A DNA stretch of 64,000 bases from Candidatus Tepidiaquacella proteinivora (GTDB taxonomy: Bacteria > Bacteroidota > Ignavibacteria > Tepidaquicellales > Tepidaquicellaceae): contig CP054675.1 of the NCBI GenBank assembly GCA_013348845.1, positions 1,559,501-1,623,500 of the forward strand. The letters are read 5' to 3'. Position numbers and translations under genes: made by a program. Under the pieces are notes generated by a model. The model made no database searches. It saw only the letters and a list, made by a program, of their open reading frames with translations, and was not told the DNA's origin. Position 1 is the first letter of the stretch. Every line of letters starts with the position of its first letter. Below, piece after piece: positions 57,166 through 64,000 of the stretch.

Positions 57166-57792
57166 TTTAAAATTATCCAAAAGTTTTCTCTCTAAGTCCC
57201 TTTCTAATAATGGTTTTGCAACATCCAGAAAATCAAGAGTATAGGTATCTTTCATTGCCAAATCTGCTTGTTCAGATAAATGGGCGGGAAGTGTTTTAGG
57301 AAAATTATGAAGTTTTATTGCTTTTGCCTGCTTATGTGCTTCTGCTTCTATTTGATGAATAAGCACATCCCTGCTACATCCGAATTGTATTGTTCCTTTA
57401 ATATAAAATTCCCTATCTTTTATATTTTTAACTCTGGATAATATTATCAAATTATGTCCCCAGGGAATTTCTCCAACAAGCTGTTGGAGATTTGGATATT
57501 CTTTATATTCCAGATAAAATTGTCGCATATACCATAAATTCTGAGCAGAGTATCCTTTTATTCCTGAAAACTCTTTTCTTAAATCATTGGAAAGTTTTTC
57601 AACAACGTTTTTACCCCAGCCGTATTTTTCCTGTTGTGCTACAATACTTTTTCCGATATCCCAATATAATTTTATTAACTCTTTATTTAAACTTTTATAT
57701 GCTCTATTACGAGCACTTATAATTTTATTTTTTATATCCCGTAAAAATAAAAGGTAATCTTTTGATATTATTGCTGTTTTTTTATCAGACAT
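57151..57792 (-). CDS. YhcG/DUF1016 nuclease, N-terminal half
   Basis: 213 residues: LRDIKNKIISARNRAYKSLNKELIKLYWDIGKSIVAQQEKYGWGKNVVEKLSNDL is the DUF1016_N winged-helix-like domain, with GYSAQNLWYMRQFYLEYK and LVGEIPWGHNLIILSRVKNIKDREFYI also diagnostic. The frame ends KLLDNFKKISY at an A-run, after which the nuclease domain continues in another frame. The gene starts 1 base after the helicase stop codon and its second half ends 3 bases before the methylase gene, so the three are one operon. Confidence 0.85.
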   Translation of the reverse strand: MSDKKTAIISKDYLLFLRDIKNKIISARNRAYKSLNKELIKLYWDIGKSIVAQQEKYGWGKNVVEKLSNDLRKEFSGIKGYSAQNLWYMRQFYLEYKEYPNLQQLVGEIPWGHNLIILSRVKNIKDREFYIKGTIQFGCSRDVLIHQIEAEAHKQAKAIKLHNFPKTLPAHLSEQADLAMKDTYTLDFLDVAKPLLERDLERKLLDNFKKISY

Positions 57793-57793
57793 T

Positions 57794-60700
57794 TCATTCT
57801 CCTTTTGTAACCAGATACTCAGAAAGTATTACTTCTCGTGGACCTGAAGGCTGTCCTGGCAATTCAGATATTGGTGCTGTAAAAAATGATTCTGGAATGG
57901 AACTCCTTATTATTCCATATATCTTCAGATGACTATTTTCTTTTCCAAGTTTTTTTATAATATTTTTTGATGTTTGTTTAGGCAAAGTTCCTTCTTCAAG
58001 GAGATTTAAAACCTTTCTCAGGTAGTCCTCGTCATCTTCAGTAAAGCCCTTCATTTTTAATATTGCCTTTATTATATTTAATAATCTTGCGTCACTACTT
58101 TTACCGCCTTTAGTCTTAACTTCCTGAATATCTTCAATTAATGATAATTTAAAAGCATTTTTGTTCTTGTCTAAAAAATCGTAATATTTTTTGCCTATTT
58201 TTTCTCGCTTAGTGTTTTTATCTGCTTTCAATATTTCTACAGTTTGAAAGAAGTCAAGTTCTTTTGTCTCTTCTTCATTACTGATAAACATTTTTCTTAA
58301 TTTACCTTTTCTGAAAAAGGTAATACAAGCATCCTGCTGGTGGTCATTATATCTCAACCAGGATGGTTGAGTTACTTTGGCGCTTCTTGCTTTTTTAGGT
58401 AGGTGTTTTATTTTCTCAAATAAATTCGGTGCACTGTCTCTTATATTTCTAATTTCAGAAAGATATTTAAGTTCTGACTCTTCTTGCTCTTCTCCTTCAA
58501 TGACTTCTTTAGAATTCAACCTCTTAAAAAGCTCAAATGATGAAACTTCTTCGCCATCAGTTAAATAAGCTGCATCTTCTCCAAGGATATCGTGAAAAGC
58601 CTGCAACTTTCCAATAGCCGCTTCTTCTAACTTTATTTCTTCATTGGATTGAACTGTTGGGAAAAAATTGTAAATAAAAATCTTGTCAAACTTTGTATCT
58701 ACTCTGTTTATACGACCTACCCTCTGAATTATACGAATAGGATTCCATGGAATATCATAATTGATAACCACATTAGAGCGATGCAGATTAACTCCTTCGG
58801 AAAGGATATCAGTAGTAATTAATATTTTTATATCATCTTTAGGGGTTTTGCTCTTGGGGTCAAAGTTTTCTACTATCTTTTCTCTGACAGGAGCACCTGA
58901 TTTGCTGGAATATGATATGACAGCGTCGTCATATATACTCTTTAAGTTCTGTTCAAGGTATTCTGCGGTTTCCATTGACTCGGTAAAAACGATTATTTTG
59001 TTTTCTTTCAATATTTTTTCTGAAGATAATTTGTGTTTAAATTCCTCAATTTTAGGGTCTGTGGTTATGTCCTTCCAGAGCGTTTTGATTTCTTTAAGTA
59101 TTTTTAAATCGTCTTTCAGGTCTTTAATGAATTCTGGTATAAATTCATTCGCTTTGTAATCCCGGACTTTTTCTTTTTCAACTAATTTTATTATTTCGAC
59201 TATATTGTCATTCTCTAAAAGGTCAAATATTTTATTTGTATATTTTTTGCTGATATAAATAGTCCCTTTATCAAACATGCTTATAAATTGTTCGTAGGAA
59301 TATATAAATCTATCCAGTGTATTTTTAAAAGCAAAGAAACTGCTTTCAAGTCGTTTAACAAGCAAAACCTTCATAAACCTTCTTAAGTTACGTTGTCCTA
59401 CTTCTTCTTCAGGTTCAGGATATTTTAAATACAAGAGTGGTGTATATCTGGCATATTTAAAAAGTTTTATTTTGGAAATAGTTTCATTAAATATGGTATT
59501 GGTTCTTTTATCAAATTGATAATATAGTTTCTTTGGTGGTTCTACATCCGGGAACTTTAATCCTTTCTTTTCAAGGTCTTTAATAAAATATTCTTTTATG
59601 TCTTTTCTTGTTCTTCGCACTATCAGATATTTTAGGACATCTTCTCTTATCTTTTTTGAGTTCTCTTTGATTATTGAGATGTAAGTATTAAAGTCGGTTA
59701 ACCTATCAATTTCTTTTAGCCGATTCTGTAACGAACTAAAATACTTTTCCAAATTCTTCAAATTGGGAAGGGTGCTATTCCGTCCTTTCTGAAACAATTT
59801 TATTTGACTTAATATATCCAAAGGAGTATTATTTTGAGGAGTTGCAGAAATGAGAATAACTTTTTTACCCCAACATATCTGTTTTAATTTTTCATAAGTT
59901 TGAGTTGATTCATTACGAAAACGATGTGCTTCATCTATAAAAACATTTTTATAGTTCCTCACCTTAATTTTTTTAATTATTTCGTCTAATTTACCTAATG
60001 ATTCAACAGTTGCTGGAACATGAAAATCCTGGAATGTATTTTGCCAATAATCTTTAAGGATTGGCGGACAAATAATGAGATTACGACCATCTAACTGTTG
60101 TGCCAGCAGAGCAGAAATATATGTTTTCCCAAGACCCACTACATCTGCCAGAAATACACCGCCATACTCTTCTAATTTATTCTTAGCATCACTGACAGCT
60201 TCACGTTGATATTCAAGATTCATAAAATCCTGTGGAAAATAAGTCGTAGTTACTTCCTCCTGGTCAAGATTTATTTTTTCTTTCAAATATTCATACAAAA
60301 ACTTTAAGTAGAGTTCATAAGGAGTTATGTTATCATTGAGCCACGTCTTGTTCGTAATTGTATTAATATATTCTTCTGAAACATCTACCGATTTTTTCCA
60401 CAAATCATTGAATGCACGAATAGCAAAATTGTAATCAGATGGGTTTTTAAGTTCAACATTAAATTCAAGGTTATCAACAAGTCCTGATAGTGTGAAGTTG
60501 CTTGAGCCGGTAATAACTCTCCCAATATCCCTATCACCTTTTCTAAAGGTCATAATGTACACCTTTGCGTGTAAATTTTGTGACGGGTATGCTCTGATTT
60601 CAATTTTCCCATTCCTGATCCATTCAATAAATTTATTAATTCCGGCTTCAATTTCAGGCTTATCTTCTGAAAGTTCTGTCACCTTTAAGATTTGTTCTTC

Positions 60701-60976
60701 TATTTTTAATTTAGTTTCATAATGAGAGAAACTAAAATTTTCCTGATTTTCTTCCTGTCCAAGTTTTATATAATTCAGAGTTTCTCTATCTGTACCAATA
60801 CCGATGAGAATCCTGATTTTTTCAGTACTTTCAAGGGGAGTACAAATTTCATAAAAACCAGCCACATTAAAAAATGCAACCAAACAATCAAAAAATCGTG
60901 TATCTTTAATTAATGTTCTGAATCTTTCTTTTAATGTTTGCCCCGGTTCATTAGTGATAAATGTTAAGTCTGTCAT
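57794..60976 (-). CDS. PLD-domain SNF2-family helicase (defence-type)
   Basis: A 1060-residue protein. Residues ~1-190 are a phospholipase-D-like nuclease domain (QNLHAKVYIMTF, VITGSSNFTLSGL). The SNF2/DEAD helicase follows: YQREAVSDAKNKL, Walker A ADVVGLGKTYIS, DEAH box FIDEAHRFRN, LISATPQNNTP, then the C-terminal helicase with IIVFTESMETAEYLEQ, ILITTDILSEGVNLHRSNVVINYD and QRVGRINRVD. Residues ~868-884 (VTQPSWLRYNDHQQDAC) are REP-derived peptide. Helicases with N-terminal PLD domains occur in DISARM-like and R-M systems; here it heads the operon with YhcG and the methylase. Confidence 0.9.
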   Translation of the reverse strand: MTDLTFITNEPGQTLKERFRTLIKDTRFFDCLVAFFNVAGFYEICTPLESTEKIRILIGIGTDRETLNYIKLGQEENQENFSFSHYETKLKIEEQILKVTELSEDKPEIEAGINKFIEWIRNGKIEIRAYPSQNLHAKVYIMTFRKGDRDIGRVITGSSNFTLSGLVDNLEFNVELKNPSDYNFAIRAFNDLWKKSVDVSEEYINTITNKTWLNDNITPYELYLKFLYEYLKEKINLDQEEVTTTYFPQDFMNLEYQREAVSDAKNKLEEYGGVFLADVVGLGKTYISALLAQQLDGRNLIICPPILKDYWQNTFQDFHVPATVESLGKLDEIIKKIKVRNYKNVFIDEAHRFRNESTQTYEKLKQICWGKKVILISATPQNNTPLDILSQIKLFQKGRNSTLPNLKNLEKYFSSLQNRLKEIDRLTDFNTYISIIKENSKKIREDVLKYLIVRRTRKDIKEYFIKDLEKKGLKFPDVEPPKKLYYQFDKRTNTIFNETISKIKLFKYARYTPLLYLKYPEPEEEVGQRNLRRFMKVLLVKRLESSFFAFKNTLDRFIYSYEQFISMFDKGTIYISKKYTNKIFDLLENDNIVEIIKLVEKEKVRDYKANEFIPEFIKDLKDDLKILKEIKTLWKDITTDPKIEEFKHKLSSEKILKENKIIVFTESMETAEYLEQNLKSIYDDAVISYSSKSGAPVREKIVENFDPKSKTPKDDIKILITTDILSEGVNLHRSNVVINYDIPWNPIRIIQRVGRINRVDTKFDKIFIYNFFPTVQSNEEIKLEEAAIGKLQAFHDILGEDAAYLTDGEEVSSFELFKRLNSKEVIEGEEQEESELKYLSEIRNIRDSAPNLFEKIKHLPKKARSAKVTQPSWLRYNDHQQDACITFFRKGKLRKMFISNEEETKELDFFQTVEILKADKNTKREKIGKKYYDFLDKNKNAFKLSLIEDIQEVKTKGGKSSDARLLNIIKAILKMKGFTEDDEDYLRKVLNLLEEGTLPKQTSKNIIKKLGKENSHLKIYGIIRSSIPESFFTAPISELPGQPSGPREVILSEYLVTKGE
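58325..58375. repeat. REP hairpin pair read through in the helicase gene
   Basis: CTCAACCAGGATGGTTGAG (58353-58371, followed by TTAC) and a decayed ACAAGCA-TCC-TGCTGGT (58325-58344). They match the pair at 54499-54545 but in the opposite relative order, and are translated as VTQPSWLRYNDHQQDAC. Confidence 0.85.
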
Positions 60977-61159
60977 TTTAAAATCGCTTTATAGAAAATA
61001 TTTTTTAGTAGGTTTTTGTGTTAATTTATTTTATAAAAATATTTATTTAAGATTAATTTTAATCTACTAAAATTAATATATAACACACCTACTTCCCCTG
61101 AAAAATAATTTCTTGCACTAATTATTTTAAGCGATATAGATTTTAATTTGTATCAGCGA

Positions 61160-62407
61160 TTATTGGCCATACATTTCTATTATTTCCTGTTTGGATTTAT
61201 GCAGTATGTTGTATTTTTTGCCGACTTTTATAAATGCATCAAGGGCTTTTTCAAGGTGATGCATTTCGTGAGCGGCGGAAAGCTGCGTTCTTATTCTTGC
61301 CTGTCCTTTTGGAACAACAGGGAAGAAGAATCCAACTGCATAAATACCTTCTTCATACAGGTCTTTTGCAAAATCCTGTGAGAGTTTTGCATTAAAGAGC
61401 ATAACAGGAACAATAGCGGTTTCACCTTCTTTTATAATAAATCCTGCTTCAGTAAGGCTCTTACGCCAGAATATAGTATTTCTTTCCAGTTTATCTCTTC
61501 TTTCAGTAGTTTTGGAAATGATATCCAGTACTTTAAGTGCACCTTCTACAATAACAGGTGCAACAGTATTGGAGAAAAGGTATGGTCTTGCTTTCTGTCT
61601 GCACATTTCCACAAGTTCTTTTCTACCGGATACACAACCACCTGAAGCACCTCCGAGTGCTTTACCAAGTGTAGTTGTGATAATATCAATTTTTCCAACA
61701 ACGCCAAAATGTTCGTGAGTACCACGTCCTGTTTTTCCAATATAGCCGGAAGCGTGAGAGTCATCTACAAAAACCATAGCATTGTATTTTTCACACAGTT
61801 CTACAATTTTATCAAGTTTTGCAAGGTCACCATCCATAGAGAAAGCACCATCTGTAATAACCATTCTTAATCTTTTATCCTGATGTAGCTGAAGTTTCTG
61901 TTCAAGGTGAGCCATATCGGAATGTTTAAAAGAATCATTCTGAGCTTTGCAAAGTCGCATACCATCTATAATGGAAGCGTGAACAAGTCTATCTGCAATC
62001 ATAACATCCTGCTCGGTTAAAATGGCTTCGAAAACACCAGCGTTTGCATCCATACAGGAAGGGAATAAAATAGTATCTTCGGTACCGAGAAATTCAGTAA
62101 GTTTTCTTTCAAGTTCTTTATGAATATCCTGCGTTCCACAAATAAATCTAACGGAAGACATACCATAGCCTCTATGCTCCAGACCATCGTGTGCTGCTTT
62201 AACAACATCGGGATGTGAGGAAAGACCTAAATAGTTATTGGCGCACATATTAATGACTTTTTTCTTTTGTGAACCAATAGGAAATTCAACTTCAATTTCG
62301 GAATCCTGCGGTGCGCAAATGGCTCTTTCTTCTTTAAAGAGCCCGGCGGCTTTCAATTCTTCCAGTTGTTCAGTGAAGAGGTTGCGCACTTCATTACTAT
62401 ATGCCAT
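61160..62407 (-). CDS. Kbl-like alpha-oxoamine synthase paired with an acyl carrier protein
   Basis: A 415-residue PLP enzyme with the same family motifs as the paralogue at 46794-48056: NNYLGLSSHPDVVKAA, SSVRFICGTQDIHKELERKL, HASIIDGMRLCKA, ITDGAFSMDGDLAKL, VDDSHASGYIG, TTTLGKALGGASGGCVSG, RPYLFSNTVAPVIV and PVVPKGQARIRTQLSAAHE. A strong ribosome site (AAGGAGG, 62412-62418) precedes ATG 62407. An acyl carrier protein gene lies 55 bases upstream, which hints at an acyl-ACP-dependent oxoamine synthase rather than a plain glycine acetyltransferase. Confidence 0.85.
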   Translation of the reverse strand: MAYSNEVRNLFTEQLEELKAAGLFKEERAICAPQDSEIEVEFPIGSQKKKVINMCANNYLGLSSHPDVVKAAHDGLEHRGYGMSSVRFICGTQDIHKELERKLTEFLGTEDTILFPSCMDANAGVFEAILTEQDVMIADRLVHASIIDGMRLCKAQNDSFKHSDMAHLEQKLQLHQDKRLRMVITDGAFSMDGDLAKLDKIVELCEKYNAMVFVDDSHASGYIGKTGRGTHEHFGVVGKIDIITTTLGKALGGASGGCVSGRKELVEMCRQKARPYLFSNTVAPVIVEGALKVLDIISKTTERRDKLERNTIFWRKSLTEAGFIIKEGETAIVPVMLFNAKLSQDFAKDLYEEGIYAVGFFFPVVPKGQARIRTQLSAAHEMHHLEKALDAFIKVGKKYNILHKSKQEIIEMYGQ

Positions 62408-62411
62408 TATA

Positions 62412-62418
62412 ATACCTC
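62412..62418 (-). promoter_or_regulatory. Strong Shine-Dalgarno (AAGGAGG) of the second Kbl-like gene
   Basis: AAGGAGG lies 4-10 bases before ATG 62407. Most genes in the window have weaker sites, so this marks high initiation for the gene. Confidence 0.75.
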
Positions 62419-62462
62419 CTTAAATAATTCTGATAAATTTTAAAAAGAAAATTTGGGATTTA

Positions 62463-62717
62463 TTATTCGTTTATTCCAAATTCCTTAAGCAAATTGACAA
62501 TGTTATTTACGCTATCAAATGCTTCTGGGGTTGCTTTAGCATCCGGAATTTGAATGTTGTATTTATTTTCAAGGAATACTTTTAATGATACCATAGAAAA
62601 AGAGTCAACAATACCACCGGAAATTAAAGGGGTATCATAGGAAACCTCGCGGTCATCGCCTTCTTCAAGGTATTCGTTTTTTACATAATCTAAAATGATG
62701 TCTTTTAATGCTGCCAT
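62463..62717 (-). CDS. Acyl carrier protein-like protein
   Basis: An 84-residue four-helix carrier protein. The phosphopantetheine site is GGIVDSFSMVSLKVFLENKY, with the modified Ser in DSFS. The length and acidity are ACP-like, and it differs from the housekeeping AcpP (DSLDTVEL). It is just upstream of a Kbl-like synthase in the same orientation. Confidence 0.87.
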   Translation of the reverse strand: MAALKDIILDYVKNEYLEEGDDREVSYDTPLISGGIVDSFSMVSLKVFLENKYNIQIPDAKATPEAFDSVNNIVNLLKEFGINE

Positions 62718-62832
62718 AAGGTTTTAATTTTTATTTTTAAAAAATAATTCTAATTATAAAATTAATTAAATTATGTGAAATATAAAATTTACTAATCCAA
62801 CAGATGGAATAGTTTGGAATAAAATTCAGTAA

Positions 62833-63534
62833 TCAGAATTCTCTTTCAAGACATTTCATTTTTAATTGTGACAGATGCCAGGTGATATTAATTTCTTTCG
62901 GGCATACTTCCACACAATTAAATATTGTATGACATCGCCAGAGACCATCAGGAGTATCAATAATATCCAGTCTTTCGTTTGCAGCTTCATCACGACTATC
63001 AAAAATAAATCTATATGCTTTTAAAAGTGCAGCTGGTCCTATGTAATTTTCATTTGTCCATAAAGATGGACAGGAAGCGGAACAAGCGCCACAAAGTATG
63101 CAGTTTACAGATTCATCAATTAAGGCTCTGTCTTCCGGGCTTTGAAATCGTTCTTTTTGTGGTGGCTGTTGTTTATTAATCAAATATGGTTTTACTATTT
63201 CATATTTATCGAAGAAACTATCCATATCTACAATAAGGTCTTTAATAATAGGCAGGGCAGGTAAAGGATCTATTCTTATATATTTTTTCTTAAAATCCTT
63301 TACAAGCACCTGACAGGCGAGTTGATTTTTTCCATTAATCATCATAGCGTCGGAACCACAGATGCCGTGTGAACAAGAGCGTCTGTAAGAAAGACTGCCA
63401 TCCTGTTCCCATTTTACTTTATCAAGGCAGTCAAGAATTCTATCGGTCGGTTCAGCTTCTATTGTATATTCTTTCCTGTAAGGCTTTTCGTCCTTTTCAG
63501 GGTCAAATCTTAATATAGATAAGGTTACTTTCAT
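62833..63534 (-). CDS. sdhB: Succinate dehydrogenase/fumarate reductase iron-sulfur subunit
   Basis: A 233-residue subunit with the [2Fe-2S] site SCSHGICGSDAMMINGKNQLAC and the [4Fe-4S]/[3Fe-4S] ferredoxin-like sites CILCGACSASCPS and CHTIFNCVEVCPKEI. It transfers electrons from the flavoprotein to the quinone site at the membrane. The start codon overlaps the sdhA stop (TAATG), so the two are translationally coupled. A cytochrome b subunit is not visible downstream. Confidence 0.94.
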   Translation of the reverse strand: MKVTLSILRFDPEKDEKPYRKEYTIEAEPTDRILDCLDKVKWEQDGSLSYRRSCSHGICGSDAMMINGKNQLACQVLVKDFKKKYIRIDPLPALPIIKDLIVDMDSFFDKYEIVKPYLINKQQPPQKERFQSPEDRALIDESVNCILCGACSASCPSLWTNENYIGPAALLKAYRFIFDSRDEAANERLDIIDTPDGLWRCHTIFNCVEVCPKEINITWHLSQLKMKCLEREF

Positions 63535-64000
63535 TAGTATTTTCTCTCCTGTGGTTGATAATTTAAAATTGTGACTGGTTTATATTTTAATTTAATTCCT
63601 TTATCTGTTTTAAATGCGAAGGTATGTTTCAGCCAGTTAACATCATCCCGCTTTTCATAATCAGTACGCCAGTGTGCGCCTCTGCATTCCTTTCGTTCAA
63701 GGGCACCAAGTATAATAACTTCAGAAAATTCAAGTAAGTTACCTGTTTCAATTATTTCCATCAGTTCGGTATTAAAGACTTTTCCTTTGAACGATAGATT
63801 TACATTTTTAAATCGTTCTTTTAAAGTACGCACAGTTTCAAGGGCGGCTTTTAAATCGGTTTCATTGCGGAAGACGCCGCATTTATTTGTCATTTCTGAT
63901 TTAAGAATTTTTCGGATGACATCTGCATTTTCAGTTCCGGTGCCGGAAAACAGATGATTTATATATTCCTTATCTGATTCACCAGAATCAGTAGGTAATG
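63534..64000 (-). CDS. sdhA: Succinate dehydrogenase/fumarate reductase flavoprotein subunit (C-terminal part, cut by window edge)
   Basis: The frame is open to the window end and gives the ~155 C-terminal residues: ESDKEYINHLFSG, ENADVIRKILKSEMTNKCGVFRNETDL, LEFSEVIILGALERKECRGAHWRTDYEKRDDVNWLKHTFAF. The RGAHWRTDYEKRDD segment is the conserved SdhA/FrdA capping motif. Its N-terminus lies outside the window. Confidence 0.93.
   Translation of the reverse strand, partial: LPTDSGESDKEYINHLFSGTGTENADVIRKILKSEMTNKCGVFRNETDLKAALETVRTLKERFKNVNLSFKGKVFNTELMEIIETGNLLEFSEVIILGALERKECRGAHWRTDYEKRDDVNWLKHTFAFKTDKGIKLKYKPVTILNYQPQERKY

Noticed and set aside
58761-59159. 132-residue plus-strand frame
   Set aside because: Antisense to the helicase motif region.
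1-64000. tRNA genes
   Set aside because: I looked on both strands for T-arm-like GGTTCGA/GGTTCAA with flanking acceptor stems and found no convincing cloverleaf; repeats at 49.8-50.2 kb contain similar strings but do not fold as tRNA.

Overview
This AT-rich window comes from a Gram-negative bacterium of the Bacteroidota/Chlorobiota/Ignavibacteriota assemblage, most likely an Ignavibacteria-type organism. The evidence is secreted proteins ending in a 'YQNYPNPFN' FlgD-like/type IX-style sorting domain, several large outer-membrane barrels, KdsA for LPS, Omp28-like lipoproteins, frequent TTG starts and mostly weak Shine-Dalgarno sequences. The placement is inference from protein families, not a phylogeny.

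Layout. 0.2-16.4 kb: a secreted beta-propeller protein; PTS enzyme I; a bifunctional PGI/PMI; an orphan nuoH; a TlpA/Omp28/outer-membrane barrel cluster; adenine deaminase; a PQQ-like lipoprotein; and a CapA-like protein. 16.5-24.9 kb: a two-gene [FeFe]-hydrogenase operon (HydA plus a short NuoF-like subunit), kdsA, trmH, an outer-membrane protein, a frameshifted secreted protein and a GNAT acetyltransferase. 25-30 kb: two cysteine-rich secreted proteins, one joining a metallothionein-like repeat to two YHS-like domains, followed by cydAB and a sirtuin. 29.6-35.6 kb: a complete Mrp Na+/H+ antiporter operon with a MrpA-MrpB fusion. 35.7-48 kb: a peptidase/propeller/Omp85-like protein, a HolA-like protein, an ECF sigma/membrane partner pair, purS-purQ, tatA, a PhoR/PhoB-type two-component system, an oxidoreductase, the SRP RNA, an LptF/G permease and a Kbl-type synthase.

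48-61 kb is an accessory island. It opens with about 14 copies of a degenerate 54-bp tandem repeat, then a GIY-YIG gene and a 120-bp palindromic repeat array, then a frameshifted AlbA/Schlafen-type gene. The main cargo is a tight three-gene operon on the minus strand: a PLD-SNF2 helicase, a YhcG/DUF1016 nuclease and an Eco57I-like methylase. This looks like a restriction-modification-type defence cassette. The cassette is colonised by REP palindromes and their RAYT transposases. One complete RAYT sits in frame inside the methylase gene, flanked by copies of a REP hairpin, and the same hairpin is read through as peptide in the helicase gene. A second RAYT is broken and itself invaded by another REP. 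Several genes here carry single-base frameshifts.

61-64 kb returns to metabolism: a second Kbl-like oxoamine synthase with a dedicated acyl carrier protein, then sdhB and the end of sdhA.

Physiology implied by the gene set: a facultatively anaerobic heterotroph with cytochrome bd, complex I and succinate dehydrogenase, NAD(H)-linked hydrogen metabolism and Na+/H+ homeostasis.
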